Below, in pieces: positions 7,076 through 13,046 of a stretch of DNA of 13,046 nucleotides. A model generated the notes under the pieces. The model worked only from the letters and a program-made list of their open reading frames with translations, was not told where the DNA came from and did not search any database. The stretch comes from Proteobacteria bacterium ST_bin16 (GTDB lineage: Bacteria > Pseudomonadota > Gammaproteobacteria > Burkholderiales > Nitrosomonadaceae): NCBI GenBank assembly GCA_002083595.1, contig MSXT01000052.1:1-13046 (forward strand). The letters are read 5' to 3'. The stretch's first letter is position 1. Each line of letters begins with the position of its first letter. The position numbers and the translations under genes were made by a program.

Positions 7076-7660
7076 TCAGGAACGTTTTGTTTCATCTTCC
7101 AGTACCTTCGGCACGGCGGCTTTCAGGTAATAAAACATCGACCACAGCGTTAACACGGCGGCAATATAAATAAACCAAGTGCCAACTTGCTGCGGATCGA
7201 AATGTTCGCCAATTTTTTCATGGTACAGCAGCAGCGGAATGGCGATCATTTGCGATGTGGTTTTGATTTTGCCGAGGAAAGATACCGCGACGCTTTTCGA
7301 TTGACCGATTTGCGCCATCCACTCGCGCAGTGCCGATACGGTAATCTCCCGCCCGATAATCACAAAGGCGATGGGTGCATCCAGCCGCTCGAGGTAAACC
7401 AGCACGATCAAAGCCGCGCAAACCATCAGTTTATCGGCGACCGGATCGAGAAACGCGCCGAATGCCGAGGTTTGATTGAGGACGCGCGCCAGATAGCCAT
7501 CCAGCCAGTCGGTGATCGCCGCACCGGCAAAAATCAATGTTGCTACCAGATTTTGTTCGGATGGCGACAACCACGAATGCGGCAGATAGAAAATACCGAC
7601 AAATAGCGGAATGGCCAGGATGCGCAGCCAAGTCAGAATATTGGGGAGATTGAAAGGCAT
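7076..7660 (-). CDS. pgsA: CDP-diacylglycerol--glycerol-3-phosphate 3-phosphatidyltransferase
   Basis: Membrane enzyme joining CDP-diacylglycerol and glycerol-3-phosphate to give phosphatidylglycerol phosphate, the first committed step to phosphatidylglycerol and cardiolipin. The 194 residues contain the complete CDP-alcohol phosphatidyltransferase motif DWLDGYLAR...GAFLDPVAD. Its residues are D51, D54, G55, A58, R59, G68, D72 and D76; these bind metal and CDP. Several hydrophobic segments (about 10-28, 38-50, 77-90, 97-110, 134-147, 160-180) fit an integral inner-membrane protein. The N-terminal MPFNLPNILTWLRI is typical of PgsA. It follows uvrC by 57 bases in the same direction, a common proteobacterial order. 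No strong ribosome-binding site precedes the ATG at 7660. Confidence 0.95.
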   Translation of the reverse strand: MPFNLPNILTWLRILAIPLFVGIFYLPHSWLSPSEQNLVATLIFAGAAITDWLDGYLARVLNQTSAFGAFLDPVADKLMVCAALIVLVYLERLDAPIAFVIIGREITVSALREWMAQIGQSKSVAVSFLGKIKTTSQMIAIPLLLYHEKIGEHFDPQQVGTWFIYIAAVLTLWSMFYYLKAAVPKVLEDETKRS

Positions 7661-7717
7661 GATGATTGAAATGGATTGTTTAACGGGAAATCGTCCGGAT
7701 GACTATCCAGCGCGAAA

Positions 7718-9535
7718 TTAATGTAATTCCTTATAGATTTTTTCCGCCAATTTTCGGCTGATTCCCTCAGTTTGTTGTAATTCTTCGATACTCGCGGTCA
7801 ACACTCCTTTCAATCCGCCAAACCGGCCCAGCAACTGCTGCCTGCGCTTGGCGCCGACGCCTTCGATATTTTCCAGCGTCGAACTGGTGCGGGCTTTGGC
7901 GCGCCGGCCACGGTGGCCTTGTATCGCAAAACGGTGCGCTTCGTCGCGGATTTGCTGAATCAGGTGTAATGCCGCATGCTCGCTGGGCAATTGTAACGGC
8001 TTTTCGAACAGCGGAGAAATCAATTGTTCCAACCCGGGTTTGCGTTCTTCACCCTTGGCGACACCCAGTAAGTTCGCGTCTGAGATACCGAGTTCCTGCA
8101 ACGCTTCCTGCGCCGCCGTCACCTGTCCTTTGCCGCCGTCGATCAGAATCAAATCGGGCAATTGCCCTTCGCCGCTGACCACTTTCTGATAGCGCCGCGA
8201 CAGTGCTTCGCGCATCGCCGCATAATCGTCGCCGGGCGTGATGCCGTCGATGTTGTAGCGGCGGTATTCGTTATTGCGCATGGCAAAATTGTCGTATACC
8301 ACGCACGAGGCCACGGTTGCTTCGCCGAGCGTATGACTGATGTCGAAACATTCGATGCGCTGGATTCCCGGCATCTGCAATTCCTGCTGCAACGCCTGCA
8401 AACGCTTTTCCTGGCTGGCATGGCGGCTCATCATTTGTTTCAACGCCAGCTGCGCATTCTCGATGGCCATGTTGAGCCACACGCGCTTCTCGCCGATCGG
8501 ATTGAGTTGGATGGTGATTTTATGGCCGCATTGTTCGGTCAGTAATTGCTGCAACGCCTCGCGCTCGATTTTCTCGCCCAGAATAATCAACGGCGGTGCG
8601 CTGCGGTTCAAATAGTGCTGCGCTAGGAATGCTTCGACCACATTGGCTGCGCTGTAATCGTCGGCGTTTTGCGGGAAAAAACTCTTGTCGCCCAAATGCC
8701 GTCCGCCGCGAATCATCGCCAAGTTGACGCACGCTTTACCGGAGCCATCCGGCGATAGCACGCAAGCAACGACATCCGCATCGAGCGCTTTGCCGCTATC
8801 GACAAACTGTTTCTCGCGAATGCGCCGCAACGCCTGAATCTGATCGCGCAATAGCGCGGCCTGTTCAAATTCCAATCGTTCGGAAGCTTGCAACATCTTG
8901 GTGTTGATCACTTCCATCACTTCGGTTTGCTTGCCTTGCAAAAACAATTCCGCATTGTTGACGTCCGCTTGGTATTCCTGCGGGCTGATCCGATGGATGC
9001 ATGGGCCGCTGCAACGCTTGATCTGATACAACAGACAGGGCCGGGTGCGATTGCTGAACACACTGTCTTCGCAAGTGCGCAAGCGGAATATTTTTTGCAG
9101 CAACTGGATGCTTTCGCGCACAATACCGGCGTTCGGATACGGCCCGAAGTACTGGTGCGTCTTATCCAGCGCACCGCGGTAAAACCCCAGGCGGGGAAAT
9201 TCGTGCCCGCTCAGGATCACGTACGGATACGATTTATCGTCGCGGAACAGAATGTTGTAGCGCGGTTTCAGGCTTTTGATCAGATTGTTTTCCAGCAGTA
9301 ACGCTTCGGCTTCCGAACGCGTCACCGTGGTTTCAATCCCGCTCACTTGCGACACCATCAATTGTGTCCGGGGCGCCAGATTGCTTTTCTGAAAATACGA
9401 AGAAACCCGCTTTCTCAGGCTCACCGCCTTGCCGACGTAGATCACTTCGCCTTTGGCGTTGAGCATGCGGTAAACGCCCGGTTGCAGCGGCAAGTCCCGG
9501 CAAAACGCCTTGGCGTTAAAGACGATGTCGGTCAA
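7718..9535 (-). CDS. uvrC: Excinuclease ABC subunit C
   Basis: Makes both incisions around DNA lesions in nucleotide excision repair, acting with UvrA and UvrB. The 605 residues show the full architecture. A GIY-YIG nuclease lies at about 18-95 (GVYRM, VIYVGK, Arg near 41-43, E82). A Cys cluster C155/C167/C175/C179 matches the positions reported for the iron-sulfur cluster of the E. coli enzyme. A UvrB-binding UVR region follows at about 205-240. The RNase H-like 5' nuclease has D398 (CFDIS), D466 (LIDGGKGQ) and H534 (DEAHR). Two helix-hairpin-helix elements fill about 553-605. The start codon is TTG at 9535; the next in-frame ATG (codon 24) would cut the GIY-YIG domain. A GAGG Shine-Dalgarno within the end of the tautomerase gene suggests translational coupling. 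It lies 5 bases after that gene. Confidence 0.97.
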   Translation of the reverse strand: MTDIVFNAKAFCRDLPLQPGVYRMLNAKGEVIYVGKAVSLRKRVSSYFQKSNLAPRTQLMVSQVSGIETTVTRSEAEALLLENNLIKSLKPRYNILFRDDKSYPYVILSGHEFPRLGFYRGALDKTHQYFGPYPNAGIVRESIQLLQKIFRLRTCEDSVFSNRTRPCLLYQIKRCSGPCIHRISPQEYQADVNNAELFLQGKQTEVMEVINTKMLQASERLEFEQAALLRDQIQALRRIREKQFVDSGKALDADVVACVLSPDGSGKACVNLAMIRGGRHLGDKSFFPQNADDYSAANVVEAFLAQHYLNRSAPPLIILGEKIEREALQQLLTEQCGHKITIQLNPIGEKRVWLNMAIENAQLALKQMMSRHASQEKRLQALQQELQMPGIQRIECFDISHTLGEATVASCVVYDNFAMRNNEYRRYNIDGITPGDDYAAMREALSRRYQKVVSGEGQLPDLILIDGGKGQVTAAQEALQELGISDANLLGVAKGEERKPGLEQLISPLFEKPLQLPSEHAALHLIQQIRDEAHRFAIQGHRGRRAKARTSSTLENIEGVGAKRRQQLLGRFGGLKGVLTASIEELQQTEGISRKLAEKIYKELH

Positions 9536-9540
9536 ACCGC

Positions 9541-9729
9541 TTAATCCTCGCTGCCGAGCAGTTTTCCGGCAACCGCCCAGTTTTCATCGGGCAGTTCGTC
9601 AAAGCAAATGTAGGTGTACGATTTCGGTTTCTTGGCGATGCGCTCCAGCGTATCGGTGAGTTCCTCGGCGATCTGCCGTTTTTGCTCGCGCGTTAAGGTT
9701 CCCGCCACGCGGATATTAACGTAAGGCAT
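9541..9729 (-). CDS. Small tautomerase-superfamily protein (4-oxalocrotonate tautomerase-like)
   Basis: A 62-residue protein starting MPYVNIRV. Removal of Met would expose Pro1, the catalytic base of the superfamily, and the length is that of 4-oxalocrotonate tautomerase subunits. In mature numbering W50 stands where that enzyme has F50. The Arg residues expected at 11 and 39 are absent (Leu and Tyr), so it is unlikely to be a true 4-oxalocrotonate tautomerase and its substrate is unknown. Such proteins form small oligomers with the Pro1 sites in pockets. The start at 9729 has an excellent AAGGAGG site 8 bases upstream. It lies 26 bases after the uracil-DNA glycosylase gene and 5 bases before uvrC, so it is surely co-transcribed. 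Confidence 0.88.
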   Translation of the reverse strand: MPYVNIRVAGTLTREQKRQIAEELTDTLERIAKKPKSYTYICFDELPDENWAVAGKLLGSED

Positions 9730-9755
9730 GTAAAATCCCTCCTTTAAATGGGTTG

Positions 9756-10430
9756 TTAGGGCTGAATATCAGCAACGATGTCTGCAAACACCTGCTCGAA
9801 CATTTCCGCCGTCAAGCGTTTGGTCTGCGTATTGTAGCGGCTGCAATGATAACTGTCATAAAGCCGTACGCCATTGCCCGGCGGTAGCTGATGCACCCGG
9901 CCGTGACCGAACGGATAATCCTTCGCTTTCAGCCGCAAGCTCAACAACACCGCCTGATGCGCCACCGTACCCAGCGCCAGCACGGCAACACCGCCTTGTT
10001 GCACAAACTGATCGAGCTCAACCGACAGATATTGATTGCATTGCTTGATTTCTTGCGGAGCCGGTTTGTTTTCCGGCGGCAGGCATTTCACCGCGTTGGT
10101 AATGCGGCAGCCGGTCAGTTGCAATCCATCGTCGGCCGATACCGATTCATGATGGGTGGCAAAGCCGTATTTATGCAAGGTTTGGTACAGCAGAATTCCG
10201 GCATAATCACCGGTAAACGGCCGCCCGGTGCGGTTCGCGCCGTGCATGCCGGGCGCCAGACCGACGATCAGCAGTTTGGGGTTCGCATCGCCGAACGCGT
10301 TGACGGGGCGCGCATGATAATCCGGGTATTGCGTTCTGACCGCTTGCAAAAAACCGGCCAGACGTGGGCATTGCGTGCAATCCAGGATATTCAAACTGTC
10401 ACAGGCAGGTGTTAAAGAATCATTGGTCAT
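9756..10430 (-). CDS. Family 5 (UDGb-type) iron-sulfur uracil-DNA glycosylase
   Basis: Removes uracil, and in this family often hypoxanthine or other deaminated bases, from DNA to start base excision repair. The 224 residues contain motif A GLAPGMHGANRTGRPFTGD (57-75), typical of family 5; these enzymes lack the Asp/Asn of family 1 at the catalytic position. Four Cys, C18-x2-C21 near the N-terminus then C116 and C131, match the 4Fe-4S ligand spacing of family 4/5 enzymes. Motif B is YHCSRYNTQTKRLT (194-207), with Cys where many glycosylases have Pro in HPS. The ATG at 10430 lacks a clear Shine-Dalgarno sequence. It is the first gene of the proposed repair operon, 103 bases after the Pat-like gene, with a candidate promoter in that gap. 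Confidence 0.92.
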   Translation of the reverse strand: MTNDSLTPACDSLNILDCTQCPRLAGFLQAVRTQYPDYHARPVNAFGDANPKLLIVGLAPGMHGANRTGRPFTGDYAGILLYQTLHKYGFATHHESVSADDGLQLTGCRITNAVKCLPPENKPAPQEIKQCNQYLSVELDQFVQQGGVAVLALGTVAHQAVLLSLRLKAKDYPFGHGRVHQLPPGNGVRLYDSYHCSRYNTQTKRLTAEMFEQVFADIVADIQP

Positions 10431-10453
10431 GAAGAAAACCGGAAAAATGGGTT

Positions 10454-10466
10454 AGCCGCAGCGGCT
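10454..10466 (-). terminator. Possible weak terminator of the Pat-like gene
   Basis: On the minus strand AGCCG-CTG-CGGCT forms a 5-bp GC stem with a 3-base loop. AACCCATTTTT follows, a short T-run set 5-6 bases from the stem. It could end transcription of the Pat-like gene, or, since it would lie within the leader of the glycosylase operon, act as a weak attenuating hairpin. Short stem and offset T-run keep confidence low. Confidence 0.3.
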
Positions 10467-10489
10467 CAATCAAGTCGCAAATAGGCTGC

Positions 10490-10517
10490 ATTATCGCCCG
10501 CATACGTTATAAATCAA
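10490..10517 (-). promoter_or_regulatory. Candidate promoter of the glycosylase-uvrC-pgsA operon
   Basis: On the minus strand a -35-like TTGATT (10512-10517) and a -10-like GATAAT (10490-10495) are 16 bases apart. They lie just after the Pat-like stop. Transcription would begin near 10483, giving a leader of about 52 bases. Hexamer matches are 4 of 6 and 5 of 6. No LexA-like operator was seen. Confidence 0.45.
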
Positions 10518-10533
10518 ACCATAGAATGAAAGA

Positions 10534-13046
10534 TCACAGCTGTTTCACAATCCGCCGGATGGTACTGTCTTCTTGGCTGACGCTCGCTTCGAAACCAAGC
10601 CGGTGCACCAGCTCCAGCATCGATCGGTTGGTTGCCAGCACTTCCCCTTCCATGACCTTGATACCCTTGGCGCGGGCGGCATCGAACAGGCAATTCATCA
10701 GTTTGTTGCCGATGCCCTTGTTCTGCCACTCGTCCGCGACAACCAGGGCAAACTCGCAGGATTGACCGTCGGCGCTCGCCACATAGCGGCATACGCCCAA
10801 TTCCTTTTCCCGGTTATCGTGTTTCAGTACGGCGATGAGCGCCATTTCACGGTCATAATCGATTTGCGTGAAACGCACCAGCATGCTTTGTGAAAGCTCT
10901 TGCAGCGTATCCATGAAGCGGAAATATTTTGCTTCGGTGGACAATCCGCGCACAAATTCCTGCTCTATTTCCGCATCTTCTGGGCGTATCGGCCGGATCG
11001 TCAGGCCGGTGCCATCCGGCAATTGCCAGTGCATGATCAAGTGAGCGGGATACGGATGAATCGCCATATGCGCATAGCGATCGGCGGAGGGTTGCAGATA
11101 ATCCACCACAATGCGCGCATCGACGGCGCACGCGCCGTTTTCATCGACGATCAGTGGGTTGATATCCATTTCCTTGATCCACGGTAATGCGCACAGCATT
11201 TCCGATACGCGCAACAAAATATTTTCCAGCGCTGCCATGTCGATCGCCGGCATATGACGGAAAGCGCCCAGCAGTTTGGCGATCCGTGTGCGCTGAATCA
11301 TATCTTTCACCAAGAAATCATTCAGCGGCGGCAAAGCCACGGTGCGATCACCCAGCACTTCGACCAGCACACCGCCCGCGCCGAACGTAATGACCGGGCC
11401 AAACACCGCGTCCGTCGTCACACCGGCCATCAACTCCCGGCCATTGGGCTTGACAACCATCGGTTCGACGACGATGCCGTCGATTCTTGCGCCGGGATTT
11501 TTCTTTTGCACCGACTGAATGATGTCGTGATACGCCGCGCGGACCGCTTGCGCATTACCGAGATTGAGGCGGATTCCACCCACATCGGATTTATGCGTGA
11601 TATCCGGCGAATTGATTTTCATCACCACCGGAAAGCCGAATTCTTCCGCAATCAACAGCGCTTCATTCGGCGAACGCACCACCACGGCTTTGGCGATCGG
11701 AATGCGAAACGCCGCCAGAATTGCTTTCGACTCGATCTCGCTCAGTACCTTGCGATGTTCCGCCAATGCACCCTCAATCAGCAAGCGCGCACCTTCTTCG
11801 TCCGGCACATCATGATCGGAAATCGGGCCAGGAGTCTGCAGCAGCAGCTTTTGATTCTGATAATAAGCGGAGATAAAGGAAAACACTTCGACGGCGGGTT
11901 CCGGCGTGCGGAAATTGGGGATTCCTGCCCGGTTGAACGCTTGTCTGCTGGCGTCGACCTGCACTTCTCCCATCCAGCAGGCAATGAGCGGTTTGTCGAA
12001 CTGCGCGGCCATCGCAATGATCGTATTGGCGACTTCCAGCGGCTGGGTCATCGCTTGCGGGGTTAGAATCACCAGCACGCCATCCACGCCGTCATCCTGC
12101 AAACAGTGCGCAACCGCATGGCGATAACGTTCCGCAGTCGCATCGCCGATGATATCGAGCGGATTCGCGCGTGACCAAGTATCCGGCAAAACTGCATTCA
12201 GTTGCCCCAACGTGCCATCGGACAACGTAGCCATCGCCACGCCCAAATCCGCCGCACGGTCCGCCGCCATGACCCCAGGGCCGCCTCCGTTGGTGACAAT
12301 CGCCAGCCGGTTGCCGCCGGGACAGAAATGGGTTGAGAGCGCCTTGGCTGCAGAAAATAATTGCACGATGGTGTCGACCCGGACCACCCCGGCGCGCTGC
12401 AAGGCTGCATCGAATACATCGTCCGAGCCGACCAACGCGCCGGTGTGGGAAAGGGCCGCTTTGGAACCCGCCGCGTGACGGCCCGCTTTGACGATGAAGA
12501 TCGGTTTGATCCTCGCCACCGCGCGCAACGCACTCATAAAGCTGCGGGCATGCTGCACGCCTTCGATATACAGCAAAATACTGTCGGTGTGCGGATCGGA
12601 TGCAAGGTAATCGAGTATCTCGCCAAAATCCATACCGGCAGCGGAGCCCATCGAAATGATGCTGGAAAAACCGACGTCGTTGGGCCGCGCCCAGTCCATG
12701 ATGGCCGTACAGAATGCGCCGGATTGCGAAATCAGCGCCAACCCGCCCGCTTTCGCGCCGCCGTTGCTGAACGTGGCATTCAATCCCGACGCCGGGCACA
12801 AAATACCCAGGCAATTCGGTCCGATCAGCCGCATGCCGTAACGCCGGGCGTTCTCAACCACGGCCTGCTCCAGCGCGATGCCCTGCGCTCCGGTTTCCCT
12901 GAAACCCGCCGACAATACCAGAGCAAACCGCACACCGCGCTTGCCGCATGACTCGATGATATCCGGCACCGTTGCCGCCCGGGTGATAATGACCGCCAGA
13001 TCGACCGGTTCAGCAATCGACTCCATGCTGGCATAAGCAGGGAGAC
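10534..13046 (-). CDS. Pat-like protein: NDP-forming acyl-CoA synthetase module fused to GNAT acetyltransferase (5' end outside window)
   Basis: The frame is open to the window edge; six residues (LPAYAS) precede the first in-window ATG and continue the family sequence, so roughly 60-70 N-terminal residues are missing. Numbering from ATG 13026: the end of a CoA-binding domain (VDLAVIITRAATVPDII) comes first. A succinyl-CoA-ligase-like domain at about 90-400 contains SQSGAF (100-105), and the His of SHTGALVG (H194) aligns with the phosphorylated His of active ligases. An ATP-grasp domain at about 430-645 contains SPDITHKSDVGGI. The C-terminal GNAT domain at about 675-830 has the acetyl-CoA loop EWQNKGIGNKL. 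This architecture is that of Pat/PatZ (YfiQ) protein lysine acetyltransferases, which modify acetyl-CoA synthetase and other proteins in the cytoplasm. A bifunctional acyl-CoA ligase role is the alternative. Family is certain; exact function is inferred. Confidence 0.9.
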   Translation of the reverse strand, partial: LPAYASMESIAEPVDLAVIITRAATVPDIIESCGKRGVRFALVLSAGFRETGAQGIALEQAVVENARRYGMRLIGPNCLGILCPASGLNATFSNGGAKAGGLALISQSGAFCTAIMDWARPNDVGFSSIISMGSAAGMDFGEILDYLASDPHTDSILLYIEGVQHARSFMSALRAVARIKPIFIVKAGRHAAGSKAALSHTGALVGSDDVFDAALQRAGVVRVDTIVQLFSAAKALSTHFCPGGNRLAIVTNGGGPGVMAADRAADLGVAMATLSDGTLGQLNAVLPDTWSRANPLDIIGDATAERYRHAVAHCLQDDGVDGVLVILTPQAMTQPLEVANTIIAMAAQFDKPLIACWMGEVQVDASRQAFNRAGIPNFRTPEPAVEVFSFISAYYQNQKLLLQTPGPISDHDVPDEEGARLLIEGALAEHRKVLSEIESKAILAAFRIPIAKAVVVRSPNEALLIAEEFGFPVVMKINSPDITHKSDVGGIRLNLGNAQAVRAAYHDIIQSVQKKNPGARIDGIVVEPMVVKPNGRELMAGVTTDAVFGPVITFGAGGVLVEVLGDRTVALPPLNDFLVKDMIQRTRIAKLLGAFRHMPAIDMAALENILLRVSEMLCALPWIKEMDINPLIVDENGACAVDARIVVDYLQPSADRYAHMAIHPYPAHLIMHWQLPDGTGLTIRPIRPEDAEIEQEFVRGLSTEAKYFRFMDTLQELSQSMLVRFTQIDYDREMALIAVLKHDNREKELGVCRYVASADGQSCEFALVVADEWQNKGIGNKLMNCLFDAARAKGIKVMEGEVLATNRSMLELVHRLGFEASVSQEDSTIRRIVKQL

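Noticed and set aside
11254..12066. A 270-codon plus-strand frame opposite the Pat-like gene
   Set aside because: Antisense shadow, His/Arg-rich with no recognisable domain, lying wholly within a conserved coding region.

Overview
The window looks like a chromosomal segment of a betaproteobacterium, most likely a nitrifier of the Nitrosomonadaceae (Nitrosomonas-like). This is inferred from moderate GC content in the housekeeping genes, a PEP-CTERM surface protein, a Pseudomonas-type NrdA with two ATP-cones, and a Pat-like acetyltransferase. No marker in the window fixes the genus. Most of it is conserved core metabolism and DNA repair on the minus strand. It is interrupted at about 2.9-6.6 kb by a more AT-rich accessory patch.

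Layout from left to right. (1) nrdA (minus), the class Ia ribonucleotide reductase large subunit, is complete. Its upstream region carries a near-perfect NrdR box overlapping a candidate promoter; nrdB, if present, would lie beyond base 1. (2) About 630 bases hold no convincing gene. They include the nrdA control region, a possible short IS66 transposase remnant, and the promoter region of the next gene. (3) A plus-strand homologue of D12-class (Dam-like) adenine methyltransferases is intact as a reading frame but has lost the catalytic DPPY motif and the acidic residues expected in the cofactor region. (4) A perfect 15-bp hairpin separates it from a convergent minus-strand gene. (5) That gene encodes a secreted, phytase-like, PEP-CTERM-anchored protein and is broken by a one-base frameshift. 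(6) A small plus-strand helix-turn-helix protein follows, then a gap rich in inverted repeats, including a perfect 18-bp palindrome. (7) Five minus-strand genes lie close together in the transcription order family-5 uracil-DNA glycosylase, small tautomerase, uvrC, pgsA, yaiI-like (UPF0178). They are probably one operon. (8) The right end is the 3' part of a large Pat-like protein, an NDP-forming acyl-CoA synthetase module fused to a GNAT acetyltransferase, whose N-terminus lies outside the window.

How the genes relate. The uracil-DNA glycosylase and UvrC link base excision and nucleotide excision repair in one transcription unit. uvrC-pgsA is a classic proteobacterial neighbourhood. NrdA supplies dNTPs and is probably repressed by NrdR. 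The Pat-like protein probably controls CoA-dependent metabolism by acetylating lysines. The accessory patch shows decay (frameshift, possible IS fragment, degenerate methylase), as expected of a region that gains and loses genes. I found no tRNA, rRNA, CRISPR array or intact mobile element. The observation most worth following is the methyltransferase-fold protein with an altered active site and a His-rich segment beside it.
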